A stretch of DNA of 64,000 bases, taken from contig NZ_LMVC01000001.1 in NCBI RefSeq assembly GCF_001510655.1, positions 843,955 through 907,954 of the forward strand, read 5' to 3'. The position numbers and the translations under genes are program-made. Each line of letters opens with the position of its first letter. Position 1 is the stretch's first letter. Shown one piece after another: positions 1 to 9,164 of this stretch. Origin of the DNA: Fictibacillus sp. FJAT-27399. GTDB taxonomy: Bacteria; Bacillota; Bacilli; Bacillales; Fictibacillaceae. The notes below the pieces were generated by a model. It was not told where the DNA came from. It worked only from the letters and a program-made list of their open reading frames with translations, and did not search any database.

Positions 1-212
1 CCCTTTTTGGCTTGAAAAATCTTCAATGAAAAGTTAATTGAAGTGGAAGATGCGAGACTCCTGCGGGACTAGCGTGACAGGTGAGACTCCCGCCGGTGCT
101 TGCACCAAAAAGTAGGCGTTCACGCCGGTAAGGCTCACCGCACGCCCCGCGGAAAGCGAGCAGCCTGGAACGGAAATCAACAGCTTACAGACTTCTTGGA
201 CAGCCCCTTTTT
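1..212. repeat. large structured intergenic repeat, copy 1 (cut by window edge)
   Basis: This copy shares the core GACTAGCGTGACAGGTGAG, the CACCGCACGCCCCGCGGAAA block and the right end GGACAGCCCC with the copies near 38.1 and 39.1 kb. Its left end lies outside the window. It differs from the others by a short insertion (about 108-133) in the middle of the central hairpin. It contains no credible ORF. Confidence 0.85.
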
Positions 213-231
213 GTTATTGTTATGTATTCTA

Positions 232-747
232 CTATGCACTTTTAGACAAAGGAGTATTCGATAATTTCCTTTTCTTGAATTTCAATCCAAGATAGTGAAC
301 AACCCAGCGGTCCATACCGATTCGCCCAGCATTTGCTCCTGCTGCCAGAACGATCATACCTGCTAGAACCATTTGCGGGTTGACAGATGTTGTACCGGAG
401 AATAAATATGCAAAGTTCATTGTAAGCCCCATGAGAACCGCTAAACTAGTAAACATACCTAACAGGAGCCCAAGACCTACCAAAAATTCTCCCCAGGGAA
501 TGAGCGCATTAAAGATTTCAGCATTCGGCAGAGCGACTTGCCGCAAGAAATCACCCCACCAGGGCTGAACAGCAGGATGATCACCAGAAACTTGCTTAAG
601 AGCCCCCAGCATAAAACCACTGGCATCAAAATGTCCGCTGCTGATTTTTTCCCATCCTGCCTGAACCCACTTAACTCCAAGATACAACCGAAGAAGTGTA
701 AGCACATAAGAGGCTAAACGATTTTCTCTTAACCATTGAATAAACAT
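232..747 (-). CDS. DoxX family membrane protein, Fur-box controlled
   Basis: The 171-residue protein has four hydrophobic segments and the DoxX-like start around YLGVKWVQAGWEKI, followed by the glycine-rich GEFLVGLGLLLGMF segment. DoxX/DoxD proteins are small inner-membrane proteins linked to quinone redox or thiol stress; the substrate here is unknown. I place the start at ATG 747 because AGGAGG lies six bases upstream (754-759); an ATG at 768 would put that ribosome binding site inside the gene. The gene stands alone. A near-perfect Fur box lies just upstream (770-784), so iron or metal-dependent control is likely. The family call is firm; the function is not known. Confidence 0.85.
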   Translation of the reverse strand: MFIQWLRENRLASYVLTLLRLYLGVKWVQAGWEKISSGHFDASGFMLGALKQVSGDHPAVQPWWGDFLRQVALPNAEIFNALIPWGEFLVGLGLLLGMFTSLAVLMGLTMNFAYLFSGTTSVNPQMVLAGMIVLAAGANAGRIGMDRWVVHYLGLKFKKRKLSNTPLSKSA

Positions 748-768
748 AGAATTCCTCCTAAATAACAA

Positions 769-797
769 ATGATAACGATTATCATTTTCACATCAAA
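769..797 (-). promoter_or_regulatory. Fur box with possible overlapping promoter
   Basis: TGATAACGATTATCA at 770-784 differs at one base from the Bacillus 7-1-7 Fur consensus TGATAATNATTATCA. On the minus strand a possible -10 TATCAT (769-774), with TTGATG 16 bases upstream, overlaps it, so repressor binding would cover the promoter of the DoxX gene. Confidence 0.75.
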
Positions 798-1016
798 TTC
801 TAACTTGGTCAATGCGAAAATAGTTTCATTACCAAACTCTCTGCTTAGTTAAGAAGAACCATTATATGAAGTAATAAAAATTGTCCGGCCGCATGAATAG
901 CTGATTTTCGTTCCAGGCCCGCTTTCGCTTTTCTTTGCATTCTTCCATCTTTTTCAGAATAAAATCTCTCAGATTGAATATAGTTTACTAGAAACGGACG
1001 GAAGAAGGTGAATTCT

Positions 1017-1199
1017 ATGAGACTTCAAGCAGTGTACTTTTGGATTCTCATCATGATTTCTACGACAGGGTTCAGTTATCTTTATTTATCCTCGCTATTT
1101 ACTGTTGGGTTCCTTGTTACCGGGCTCATCATGGTGTGTTTAGCCTACATTGCCATTGATCTTAAAGAGGAGGAGGAATGGGATGAGAGACAGCAATAA
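1017..1199 (+). CDS. small two-helix membrane protein upstream of spoIIP
   Basis: This 60-residue protein has two hydrophobic stretches and an acidic tail (KEEEEWDERQQ). The start at ATG 1017 follows GAAGAAGGTG at a good distance; a GTG at 1008 is the alternative. Its last 17 bases overlap the start of the spoIIP gene in another frame, and the spoIIP ribosome binding site lies inside it, so the two are probably translationally coupled. I do not recognise the family. It may be a membrane helper of SpoIIP, but only position supports that. Confidence 0.55.
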   Translation: MRLQAVYFWILIMISTTGFSYLYLSSLFTVGFLVTGLIMVCLAYIAIDLKEEEEWDERQQ

Positions 1200-2322
1200 C
1201 GGCTTGTTTTCAACGGGTATAAAGGTTTCTCTCCTTAGCATTCTTCTATTCTTTGTAGCGGGATTTATATCATCCGCAGAAATTAAGTTCGATGTATCTT
1301 CGTCCCTTGTTAAAAAGTGGTTTAATAACTTTACAACGGAAGCCTTGGTATATGCCATCGGATCAGAGAATCCTTATTATACGCAGGTACTTCCAAAAGA
1401 GAGCAAACCGCCAGCCGCTTCTTCCATCATGCTGCAGCTTATGACCAACCTGAGGCCAGGGGACCCGCGAAGTTTGATCGGAACGGAACTGCCGGGCTTT
1501 GCGATCTATGATTCAGAGATTTATATTGCCGGAAAAGGGACAACCTATTCTACATTGCCGATTGAACCGACATTGCCCCTTCAGGAAATTCTAAAGCCGA
1601 ACGAACCGAATAAAAAGAATGTGAATATCGATAACCCGAACGAAGATATTCCTCCGCCCAAATTAAAAACGAAAGGCCAGGTCGTTTATATTTACCATTC
1701 ACACAGCTATGAATCATTCAGGCCGATCCTGCAAGGAGGCAAATTTACAAGTTCCAATCCAAAGACCAACATTATAGCGGTAGGTGACCGGTTAAAACAG
1801 GATCTGGAGAGCAGAGGGATTGGCGTAGACCATGACACCACTAACGTAGGGGAAAAGTTAAATGCCAGAAAGTGGAATACCAATCGAGCGTATGCACTGT
1901 CACGAGAAACCGTCCAGCATGCCGTCTCACAAGACCGTGATCTATCTTACCTAATTGACATCCATCGTGATTCTCAGCCTAGGAAAATGACAACGATCTC
2001 TATCAACAACCAGCCTTATGCGCGATTATGTTTTATCGTTGGAAGGGAACATCCGTCTTTTGAAAAGAACCTTCAGATCGCAGAAGAACTGAACAGTCTT
2101 GTAAATAAAAAGTATCCTCATCTCAGCCGGGGGGTCATTATTAAGAATAAATCCCAAGGCAACGGCATATACAACCAGGATCTTTCGAACAACGCCATGC
2201 TGATTGAAATGGGAGGAATCGATAACGACTTCCGTGAACTGTACAGAACCGCAGATGCTTTTGCAGATGTGTTCAGCAGCTTTTACTGGCAGGCAGAGAA
2301 GGTAAATGGGAATGCGAATTAG
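1183..2322 (+). CDS. spoIIP: stage II sporulation protein P, engulfment cell-wall hydrolase
   Basis: SpoIIP is an N-acetylmuramoyl-L-alanine amidase and endopeptidase that works with SpoIID and SpoIIM to thin septal peptidoglycan during engulfment. The 379-residue protein has an N-terminal membrane anchor (about residues 9-30), a variable linker, and the SpoIIP domain with IYHSHSYESF, LIDIHRDS and LIEMGGIDND, which carry the zinc-binding and catalytic residues of the family. ATG 1183 is chosen because AGGAGG ends six bases before it; the TTG at 1150 would read through the ribosome binding site. Length is close to the usual 400 residues. The gene is followed by a terminator. Some Bacillaceae carry more than one copy, and this one is not next to gpr. 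Confidence 0.93.
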   Translation: MRDSNNGLFSTGIKVSLLSILLFFVAGFISSAEIKFDVSSSLVKKWFNNFTTEALVYAIGSENPYYTQVLPKESKPPAASSIMLQLMTNLRPGDPRSLIGTELPGFAIYDSEIYIAGKGTTYSTLPIEPTLPLQEILKPNEPNKKNVNIDNPNEDIPPPKLKTKGQVVYIYHSHSYESFRPILQGGKFTSSNPKTNIIAVGDRLKQDLESRGIGVDHDTTNVGEKLNARKWNTNRAYALSRETVQHAVSQDRDLSYLIDIHRDSQPRKMTTISINNQPYARLCFIVGREHPSFEKNLQIAEELNSLVNKKYPHLSRGVIIKNKSQGNGIYNQDLSNNAMLIEMGGIDNDFRELYRTADAFADVFSSFYWQAEKVNGNAN

Positions 2323-2331
2323 AATATAGTG

Positions 2332-2360
2332 AGAGGAGCTGTTTCAGCGGCTCTTTTTTT
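2332..2360 (+). terminator. intrinsic terminator after spoIIP
   Basis: AGAG-GA-GCTG, a three-base loop, then CAGC-GG-CTCT form a stem with one internal mismatch, followed by a run of T. Confidence 0.75.
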
Positions 2361-2383
2361 ATGAAAGATGAAGGGGGATAAGA

Positions 2384-2875
2384 ATGAATCGGATCGAATA
2401 TGAATGGGTCAAACAGACGAGAGAAATTCTTTTGAAATTTTGTGATGAGCTTCAACCTGAAGATTTCACAAGACACATTGATGGGTTCGGCTTCCAAAGT
2501 GTGCGGGATTCACTGCTTCATGTTGCAAACTGCTATCATGGATGGCTCGGTTCCTATATTTTATTGCAGACGAAAACGCCTCTGACACCAAAAGAAAACA
2601 TTTCAAAAACAAGTTTAGAAGAAATTAAACAGAGATTTATCCAGGCTGATGCCTATGTTGATGATGTCCTTAATGATTTGGATGGGCAGATGGATGAGCT
2701 TATCATAAGAGCCATCCCTTGGAGAGAGCATGGAGAACCTATTTCCATTTCAGCTGCACAGCTTCTTCTGCATGTGGTAACACACGAATACCATCATAAA
2801 GGCCAAATTATGGCGATGGCCAGACATATGGGTTATGAACCGCCCAATACAGATGTGCTGGGGGTTGGGGATTAA
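2384..2875 (+). CDS. DinB family protein
   Basis: The 163-residue four-helix-bundle protein belongs to the DinB/YfiT superfamily of putative metal-dependent enzymes. Histidines expected to bind the metal are in LLHVANCYHGWL and VTHEYHHKGQ. Many family members are thiol-dependent transferases or have no known reaction, so no substrate is assigned. The start follows AGGGGG. It is monocistronic, between two terminators. Two further DinB-type genes occur in this window. Confidence 0.88.
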   Translation: MNRIEYEWVKQTREILLKFCDELQPEDFTRHIDGFGFQSVRDSLLHVANCYHGWLGSYILLQTKTPLTPKENISKTSLEEIKQRFIQADAYVDDVLNDLDGQMDELIIRAIPWREHGEPISISAAQLLLHVVTHEYHHKGQIMAMARHMGYEPPNTDVLGVGD

Positions 2876-2897
2876 TCAAATTTTTAATTATTGTACG

Positions 2898-2934
2898 AAG
2901 AGCATTTTCATTGTATATGAAATGCTCTTTTTTC
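2898..2934 (+). terminator. intrinsic terminator after the DinB gene
   Basis: AAGAGCATTTTCA pairs with TGAAATGCTCTT around a short loop and is followed by T residues. Confidence 0.8.
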
Positions 2935-3152
2935 ATGCGTAAAAACCAACATTCCGGCAATCAGATAAATTTAACAATTTCACGTACCGTATTTTAAATA
3001 TTAAAAAAATTAAATTATATTTAAAGATCTAAACTCAAAATCTACCTATTTTGACAATTACATGTTATTTTTCAACATTCCATCATTGACTCGCAAGTAA
3101 CTTATCGATATAATGTCAGAAAATATAACATTGAAATGTAAGGGGTATTTAC

Positions 3153-3566
3153 ATGTTAGTACGTGATGAAGTAAATCCAAATATTAACATTCGAATTTCA
3201 CCATCAGAACTTTTAAAAATGCTGCAATTCATGAAAACAAAAAAAGAACAAGAAATTGAACGGATTAAAAACAAGATTAATAAATACGTCCAAAAGAAAA
3301 ATGCCGAAGATGCCTTTTATCAATCACTATCCCCTTTTCGAAAATTATTTACAGGCCGTTCTCCCAGCCATCATCAAGCAGTTGAATACATTGCACATGT
3401 AAAAGAACCACTTAAACAAATTGATAAATTAAAACAAGGTTTATTTGAGCTGGATCATTCCATCCACGGTCTAAAAGAAGAACCATCAAAAGATGAGATT
3501 ATCCTTTCACGCACTATTATTGGGGAAATAAAGATGAATCGGAAATCGGGGAAGGAAACAACATGA
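3153..3566 (+). CDS. coiled-coil protein translationally coupled to amt
   Basis: This 137-residue, highly charged protein has helical heptad-like stretches (residues 20-50 and 85-110) and no signal peptide or membrane segment. I do not recognise the family. The start follows AAGGGG. The stop codon overlaps the start of the ammonium transporter gene as ATGA, so the pair is cotranslated. Ammonium transporter genes are usually paired with a PII protein (glnK/nrgB); this protein does not look like PII, as it lacks the beta-alpha-beta fold pattern and the T-loop motif. It may be a cytoplasmic regulator of the channel, which is inferred only from the coupling. Confidence 0.8.
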   Translation: MLVRDEVNPNINIRISPSELLKMLQFMKTKKEQEIERIKNKINKYVQKKNAEDAFYQSLSPFRKLFTGRSPSHHQAVEYIAHVKEPLKQIDKLKQGLFELDHSIHGLKEEPSKDEIILSRTIIGEIKMNRKSGKETT

Positions 3567-4837
3567 CCATTCATACACTAAATACAGGGTTAGATACCAT
3601 TTGGGTTGTCTTGACTGCAGCTATGATTATACTAATGGAGGGTGGTTTCGCTCTATTAGAAGCCGGATTCGTCAGACATAAGAATAACGTAAATATTCTC
3701 ATGAAGGTATTTGCAGACATTACAATCGGTACCCTTTGTTTTTACCTTATTGGGTTTGGTTTAATGTATGGAAAGGATTTGTCGGGCTTAATTGGAAGTA
3801 ACGGATTTATGATAAAAGGAGATCTCTCACATTTACACTTTTTAATTTCTGTTGATACCTTTTGGTTATTCCAAGCAGCGTTTGTTATTGCCGTCATTTC
3901 CATTGTATCTGGCGCTGTTGCTGAGCGTATTAATTTCCGTGCCTACATTCTTTATGCCGTTATCATGACAACCTTTATTTACCCGGTTGCAGGCCACTGG
4001 GTCTGGGGCGAAGGATGGCTCGGAAAGCTTGGAATGCAGGACTTTGCAGGTTCTGCGGTTATTCATGCACTAGGTGGTTTTTCTGCTTTAGCCGCAGCAA
4101 TATTTATCGGTCCTCGAAAAGGAAAATTCACTCCTCAAGGAGTTAGTACAGTCTCCTTGCCAAGTAATCTTCCCTTAGCATCTGTAGGCGCCTTCTTACT
4201 TTGGTTTGGATGGTTTGGTTTTAATGCGGGAAGTACGTTAAGTGCCACTGATGCCAGAATTGGACATATTGCCATTGTAACCATGCTGTCAGCAGCATCA
4301 GGCGGTGCAGCAACAATGCTTTATACCCTTTTTCGTTATAAGCGCTCTGATGCCCCTTCGGTTATTAATGGATCATTGGCTGGGTTGGTAGGGATCACAG
4401 CAGGATGTGCTTTTGTCAGTGATCCTTTTGCTATCCTTATTGGAGCTGTATCTGGTCTGCTTATGCTTTTCGCCACTTATTGGTTAGAGATCAAAAGGAT
4501 TGATGATCCTGTAGGCGCGTTTCCCGTTCACGCGGTTTCAGGAATATGGGGAACCATAGCGGTAGGGTTGTTTGCAACAGATAAAGGTCTTATTACGACG
4601 GGTAACTGGCACCTGTTAAGCGTTCAGTTTTTAGGATTACTCGTCTTGTGCATATGGGGTTTTGTCTTAACCTGGATGGGACTTACATTGATTCAATTGT
4701 GGATACCTGTCCGCTCGACTGAAGAAGAGGAAGAGGTTGGATTAGATATTAGCTACCACGGTATGGTAGCCGCTTTTCAGGAACAAGAGTTTATCAAATA
4801 CGAAAGTAATTACCTCCATCATAAAGATGATGATTAA
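3563..4837 (+). CDS. amt: Amt family ammonium transporter
   Basis: The 424-residue protein has the family pattern of about eleven membrane helices. It keeps the twin pore histidines, H168 in AVIHALGG and H323 in FPVHAVSGIWG, and the N-terminal GGFALLEAGFVR signature. It moves ammonium/ammonia across the cytoplasmic membrane. The C-terminal tail is acidic (EEEEEVG) and then histidine-rich (YLHHKDDD), longer than in NrgA. It is the second gene of a two-gene operon with the coiled-coil gene just upstream, and a terminator follows. No TnrA or GlnR box was recognised with certainty upstream. Confidence 0.95.
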   Translation: MTIHTLNTGLDTIWVVLTAAMIILMEGGFALLEAGFVRHKNNVNILMKVFADITIGTLCFYLIGFGLMYGKDLSGLIGSNGFMIKGDLSHLHFLISVDTFWLFQAAFVIAVISIVSGAVAERINFRAYILYAVIMTTFIYPVAGHWVWGEGWLGKLGMQDFAGSAVIHALGGFSALAAAIFIGPRKGKFTPQGVSTVSLPSNLPLASVGAFLLWFGWFGFNAGSTLSATDARIGHIAIVTMLSAASGGAATMLYTLFRYKRSDAPSVINGSLAGLVGITAGCAFVSDPFAILIGAVSGLLMLFATYWLEIKRIDDPVGAFPVHAVSGIWGTIAVGLFATDKGLITTGNWHLLSVQFLGLLVLCIWGFVLTWMGLTLIQLWIPVRSTEEEEEVGLDISYHGMVAAFQEQEFIKYESNYLHHKDDD

Positions 4838-4865
4838 TAGAATGAATATTGAACCAAAGGCACAT

Positions 4866-4904
4866 ACCCACCTTCATTTTACGTTGCAGGTGGGTTGTTT
4901 TTTA
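4866..4904 (+). terminator. intrinsic terminator after amt
   Basis: ACCCACCT (4866-4873) pairs with AGGTGGGT (4888-4895) and is followed by a T-rich run. A 64-codon ORF across this hairpin was not accepted as a gene. Confidence 0.85.
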
Positions 4905-5017
4905 TTTACATTAATCATATTTATAACCAACAGGTGGGCAGAAGGTATGAAATCCTGCAAAAATAGAAGGCTGCGAACCCCGATTTTATTACTTACGGTA
5001 AAATTACCTGAATTTTC

Positions 5018-5047
5018 TTGACATTTGTTGATGAAGTAATGCATAAT
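5018..5047 (+). promoter_or_regulatory. sigma-A promoter of the proBA T-box transcript
   Basis: A perfect -35 TTGACA (5018-5023) and a -10 CATAAT (5042-5047) are separated by 18 bases, directly upstream of the T-box leader. Confidence 0.8.
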
Positions 5048-5049
5048 AT

Positions 5050-5310
5050 TCTTTAAAATTATCTGGTGCGTTAATAGGGGCCAGTAAATATGCTATCAGG
5101 CGAAAGAGAGTGGAATTCATCAGGCTGAGAGATTCCATCGCTGAAGAAACTATTGAACCTACCCCTTGAGCTGCTAGGCGAATAACCTGGCCGTTTCCCT
5201 CGTTACGGGTTTTAAGAGAGTATCATCTGCCTAGATGATACTAATAAAGGTGGTACCGCGGATGACAGACTCTTTCCGTCCTTTTTTTAAGGATGGGAAG
5301 GGTCTTTTTT
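5050..5310 (+). ncRNA. T-box leader (proline type) with antiterminator and terminator
   Basis: The T-box sequence AAAGGTGGTACCGCG is at 5246-5260, followed by a long terminator stem (5267-5310) of GACTCTTTCCGTCCTT paired with AAGGATGGGAAGGGTC and a T run. The upstream stem I region carries a likely specifier GAA-CCT-ACC with CCT at 5158-5160, a proline codon, which fits the downstream proBA genes. A conserved distal stem (CCGTTTCCC...TTACGGG) lies near 5190-5210. Uncharged tRNA-Pro would pair with the specifier and the T-box and favour antitermination. The T-box call is firm; the exact specifier is inferred from context. Confidence 0.92.
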
Positions 5311-5335
5311 AGTAAACAAAAGGAGTGGCGGATAC

Positions 5336-6460
5336 ATGAGCAAAAGACGAATCGTTGTAAAAATCGGGAGCAGTTCCCTAACCAACAAGAACGGCGGACT
5401 AAGTAAGAGTAAACTTACCGAACATGTGGAAGCAATCGTCCAATTAAGAAAACAGGGACATGAAGTTATCTTGATCTCTTCTGGCGCGGTGTCAGCGGGG
5501 TTTGCCGATTTAGGGTATCCCGCGCGTCCTGTAACAACAGCCGGGAAACAAGCCGCTGCAGCTGTGGGGCAAGGGTTATTAATTCAAGCTTATACTGAAA
5601 TCTTTAAACAACATGGAATTGTTGCTGCCCAACTGCTGTTAACACGGAATGACTTTTATAAAAAAGAGCAGTACAGTAATGCCTATGCGACGTTATCCGA
5701 ACTGTTAAAACGTTCCGTTCTTCCAATCATTAATGAGAATGATTCCGTTTCGATAGATGAATTGACCTTTGGAGATAATGATATGCTCTCCGCCCTTGTC
5801 AGCGGCCTCGTGCATGCAGATTTTTTGATGATATTGACGGATATCAATGGACTGTATGATCAAGATCCTCGAACGGTTCCAACAGCTCACCGGTATGATT
5901 TTCTTTCCGACATTACAGATGACCATATTCAGATGACGAACTTGGCGTCGGCATCAAAATTTGGTACAGGAGGTATGAAATCAAAACTCCTGGCCTCAAA
6001 AACCGCTCTCTCGCTGGGGGTAAACGTCTTTGTCGGTACAGGCTCCCATCAGGAAAAACTCCTTCATATTTTAGATGGCATGGGCGACGGAACATATATC
6101 GGCAATTCGCCTGCCACTCCATTAAAAACACAGAAACAATGGTTGGCTTTTCATTCACCGATCAGCGGAATCATTGAAATTGATGATGGAGCAGCAAAGG
6201 CTATTCTGTTCGACGGAAAAAGTTTGTTGCCAGCGGGAATTCGTGCTGTCAGTGGTGTGTTTTCAACCGGGGAAGTGGTAGAAATCATCAATTCCGCAAA
6301 AGAAGTCATCGGTAAAGGCCAGGTTCAGTATTCCTCTGAAGACTTACAAATCATTAAAGGATTAACGAGTCAAGAAGCGATGGAAAAGACCAAGAATACT
6401 CACCCTGAAGTAGTTCATCGCAACAGATGGCTGTCCATGATAAAGGAGAGAATCGTATGA
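5336..6460 (+). CDS. proB: glutamate 5-kinase
   Basis: ProB phosphorylates L-glutamate with ATP to give gamma-glutamyl phosphate, the first step of proline synthesis. The 374-residue protein has the amino-acid kinase domain, starting [15 protein letters not shown], with [17 protein letters not shown] and [11 protein letters not shown]-terminal PUA domain covers about residues 280-360. The start ATG 5336 follows AGGAGTGG. The last codon overlaps the proA start as ATGA. The T-box leader upstream indicates induction by proline starvation, so this copy is anabolic and not the osmostress proJ type, unless both roles are shared. Confidence 0.95.
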   Translation: MSKRRIVVKIGSSSLTNKNGGLSKSKLTEHVEAIVQLRKQGHEVILISSGAVSAGFADLGYPARPVTTAGKQAAAAVGQGLLIQAYTEIFKQHGIVAAQLLLTRNDFYKKEQYSNAYATLSELLKRSVLPIINENDSVSIDELTFGDNDMLSALVSGLVHADFLMILTDINGLYDQDPRTVPTAHRYDFLSDITDDHIQMTNLASASKFGTGGMKSKLLASKTALSLGVNVFVGTGSHQEKLLHILDGMGDGTYIGNSPATPLKTQKQWLAFHSPISGIIEIDDGAAKAILFDGKSLLPAGIRAVSGVFSTGEVVEIINSAKEVIGKGQVQYSSEDLQIIKGLTSQEAMEKTKNTHPEVVHRNRWLSMIKERIV

Positions 6461-7704
6461 AAGAATTAATTACCAAAGCAAAAAAAGCAAAAAAAGCGGT
6501 CACTGAACTCATCACAAAAACGACTTCACAAAAAAACGAAGCGTTGCTGCGCATTGAGGACCAGTTGATCCAAGAGATACCCTACATCTTTCAGGAAAAT
6601 AATAGAGATATAGAGCATGCTCGAAACACTGGTGTGCATGAGTCCTTAATTGACCGACTGATGCTGAATGAGCAAAGAATAAAGGATATGTCAAAGGCAC
6701 TGGTGCAGCTAGCGTCTTTACCCGATCCAACAGGAAACGTGCTAGAGAGATTTGAACGTCCCAATGGGCTCATTATTGAAAAGGTAGCTGTCCCGCTAGG
6801 AGCCATTGGGATGATTTATGAAGCAAGGCCCAATGTCACTGTAGATGCCGCCAGTCTGTGTTTAAAGACTGGAAACGTAGTCCTGCTTCGAGGAAGTTCT
6901 TCAGCTATCCATTCAAACAAAGCGTTAGTTTCTGTGATCCACCGTGCACTTGAACTTAGTGATCTCCCAGTAGATTCTGTTCAGTTAATCGAAGATACGA
7001 GCCGTGAGACAGCTGTAAAGCTGTTTAAAATGAACGACTATCTTGATGTTTTGATTCCGAGAGGCGGGAAGGCGTTAATTCAGGCCGTCGTCGAAAACGC
7101 TTCTGTTCCCGTTTTAGAAACAGGTGCCGGAAACTGCCACGTTTATATCGATAAAAGTGCTGATAAGAAAATGGCGATTGACATCGTTCTCAACGCCAAA
7201 ACCCAACGTCCGTCGGTTTGTAATTCTATAGAAACCGTGCTCGTTCATGAAACCTGGGCGAAAAAACATATGAAAGAGATGGTCGAAAACCTCATAGAGA
7301 GAGGGGTCGAGCTGCGAGTCGACCAGAACATTCATGAGCTCTTTCCAGCCATTGTATTAGCAACCGAGGAAGACTGGCAAACAGAGTACTTAGATCATAT
7401 TTTAGCGATAAAAACCGTGTCGGGCACATCGGAGGCCATTGAACATATTAACCGCTATGGTTCTAAACATTCCGAAGCCATCATCACGGAAGCTGAAGAT
7501 AACGTTCGTTCATTTTTTCAATTGGTAGATGCCGCCGCGCTTTATCATAACGCCTCAACCCGTTTCACCGATGGCCATGAATTCGGCTTTGGCGCTGAAA
7601 TCGGCATCAGTACACAAAAGCTTCACGCTCGTGGGCCGATGGGCTTGCCCGCCTTAACCTCAAGCAAATATGTGATCAGAGGAAACGGACAGATACGGGA
7701 ATAG
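6457..7704 (+). CDS. proA: gamma-glutamyl phosphate reductase
   Basis: ProA reduces gamma-glutamyl phosphate with NADPH to glutamate semialdehyde, which cyclises to pyrroline-5-carboxylate. The 415-residue protein has the aldehyde-dehydrogenase fold, with the catalytic cysteine in [10 protein letters not shown] and the motifs [10 protein letters not shown] and [14 protein letters not shown] 6457 is chosen over an upstream in-frame GTG because it overlaps the proB stop and has AAAGGAG just ahead. No proC or proI lies in the window. A terminator follows. Confidence 0.95.
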   Translation: MKELITKAKKAKKAVTELITKTTSQKNEALLRIEDQLIQEIPYIFQENNRDIEHARNTGVHESLIDRLMLNEQRIKDMSKALVQLASLPDPTGNVLERFERPNGLIIEKVAVPLGAIGMIYEARPNVTVDAASLCLKTGNVVLLRGSSSAIHSNKALVSVIHRALELSDLPVDSVQLIEDTSRETAVKLFKMNDYLDVLIPRGGKALIQAVVENASVPVLETGAGNCHVYIDKSADKKMAIDIVLNAKTQRPSVCNSIETVLVHETWAKKHMKEMVENLIERGVELRVDQNIHELFPAIVLATEEDWQTEYLDHILAIKTVSGTSEAIEHINRYGSKHSEAIITEAEDNVRSFFQLVDAAALYHNASTRFTDGHEFGFGAEIGISTQKLHARGPMGLPALTSSKYVIRGNGQIRE

Positions 7705-7724
7705 GAAGTGACGTTGTGAAACCG

Positions 7725-7750
7725 AGCAGCGGATATCCGCTGCTTTTGTT
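7725..7750 (+). terminator. intrinsic terminator after proA
   Basis: AGCAGCGGATATCCGCTGCT is a perfect 20-base palindrome followed by TTTTGTTTG. Confidence 0.75.
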
Positions 7751-7752
7751 TG

Positions 7753-7780
7753 TTGTTATATACTTTTTGAAGGGTATAAT
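7753..7780 (+). promoter_or_regulatory. sigma-A promoter of the DUF6509-like gene
   Basis: TTGTTA (7753-7758), a 16-base spacer and a perfect TATAAT (7775-7780) lie 33 bases before the start codon. Confidence 0.65.
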
Positions 7781-7812
7781 AAGGAATACACTATAAGGAG
7801 GTACATATATTT

Positions 7813-8094
7813 ATGAATGTAATTAGACATACACTTGATAAGCTTCGGGATCCTACCAATATTCTCGAAGGGGATCGATACGAATTTATCATACATATAG
7901 AGGTTGAAGAAGACGATGAACTGTATATGGAAAATGGTGTATATATTAAACTGATTTATGCTGCTCTGCCTCAAGAGCCCCGAATTGTTCAATACCACTT
8001 ATACGAAGACACAACAAACAATCCTCTTGATTTTGAATTAGAAGACGACGAAGTAGATGAGCTTAAGGAATTCTGCCGAAGCCAAGTGCAGTAA
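7813..8094 (+). CDS. small acidic protein, DUF6509-like
   Basis: This 93-residue cytoplasmic protein is rich in Asp and Glu. The pattern LEGDRYEFIIHIEVEEDDEL followed by an ENGVYIKLIY strand resembles the DUF6509 proteins of Bacillaceae as I remember them. No function is known. The start follows AAGGAGG. It has its own promoter and a downstream hairpin terminator, so it is a single-gene unit. Confidence 0.75.
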   Translation: MNVIRHTLDKLRDPTNILEGDRYEFIIHIEVEEDDELYMENGVYIKLIYAALPQEPRIVQYHLYEDTTNNPLDFELEDDEVDELKEFCRSQVQ

Positions 8095-8111
8095 AACAAT
8101 AAAAACATTAA

Positions 8112-8148
8112 AACAGTATCCATCAAAATTTATGGTTACTGTTTTTTT
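8112..8148 (+). terminator. intrinsic terminator
   Basis: AACAGTA-t-CCAT pairs with ATGG-t-TACTGTT and a run of seven T follows. Confidence 0.75.
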
Positions 8149-8330
8149 CATTTAAGATTCATCTTCATTTAGCTGCTGTCATGATGCACTTCAATTCCAC
8201 CAAACCCGGGGTTGTATCGGAAATTTTCGACTGAAATTATCTCTTTCTTTGATATTATTGGAGATAGGATATAGTTTCCTGTTATTGAATGTAAGAAGAA
8301 AAAATTCTTAAATAGGTAAGGGGAATATTC

Positions 8331-9164
8331 ATGATTCACTATCAAAAAAATGGTTTGACCGTTTTTCAAAGTGCGCTTTGGCAAACAACAAGTACAGTAG
8401 TAGAGGAAGATGAGTTTGTCCTTATTGTCGATCCTTCTTGGCTCCCCCATGAAATTAAAGCCATTCAAGAACACGTTGAGGAGCTTAATCGAAATAAAGA
8501 AGTATATCTTTTATTTACCCATGGAGATTTTGACCATATTATTGGTTACTCAGCGTTCTTAAATGCTAAGGTCATTGCAAGCGAAGGTGTGAGTAATCAT
8601 CCTGCTAAAGATTATAAACTTGGTCTTATAAAGGATTTTGATCGTAAATATTACATAGACAGGCCTTATCAGCCTAAATTTCCAGTTGTTGATATTGAGA
8701 TCAACAAAGATGGCCAGCAGCTTGCATTAGGAAGCACAACGTTAACCTTTTATTTATCGCCTGGTCATACTCATGATGGAATATTTACAATCATTGAGCC
8801 TCAGGGGATTTGGATTGCCGGGGATTACCTTTCGGATTTTGAACTTCCTTTTGTATTTGATAGTGTAAAGGCTTATCAGTCAACACTACTAAAAGCAAAT
8901 ACAATATTGGATAAACATCATCCAAGTGTTTTGGTACCCGGCCATGGCAAAACAACTGAAAGTAAAGAAGAGATGAAGCAAAGAATTGAAGCATCCCAAA
9001 CCTATCTTTCCCGGTTAATAGAGGCTGTTAAAAATGAAGATGAACAAACATTAAGCCAGTTAAGGCAGGAGATGCCGTATGAATCAAGTTTTACTTCAAG
9101 CTGCCACGAAGGAAATGTGCAGCAAGTGAAAAGGGAGTTTGCGAACGAATGGGGGAAGCAATGA
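8331..9164 (+). CDS. MBL-fold metallo-hydrolase
   Basis: The 277-residue protein has the metallo-beta-lactamase fold: THGDFDHIIG, a variant HxDxDH metal motif (residues 63-69), SPGHTHDG and VLVPGHGKT. Note that the second histidine of the usual HxHxDH is Asp. Substrates of this branch cannot be inferred; glyoxalase-II-like or lactonase-like hydrolysis is typical of the fold. The start follows AAGGGG. Its stop overlaps the start of a decayed 5'-nucleotidase gene (ATGA), so the two were once an operon. Confidence 0.85.
   Translation: MIHYQKNGLTVFQSALWQTTSTVVEEDEFVLIVDPSWLPHEIKAIQEHVEELNRNKEVYLLFTHGDFDHIIGYSAFLNAKVIASEGVSNHPAKDYKLGLIKDFDRKYYIDRPYQPKFPVVDIEINKDGQQLALGSTTLTFYLSPGHTHDGIFTIIEPQGIWIAGDYLSDFELPFVFDSVKAYQSTLLKANTILDKHHPSVLVPGHGKTTESKEEMKQRIEASQTYLSRLIEAVKNEDEQTLSQLRQEMPYESSFTSSCHEGNVQQVKREFANEWGKQ

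Noticed and set aside
4827-5021. 64-codon ORF after amt
   Set aside because: It runs through the amt terminator and into the proBA promoter, has no ribosome binding site, and no family resemblance.
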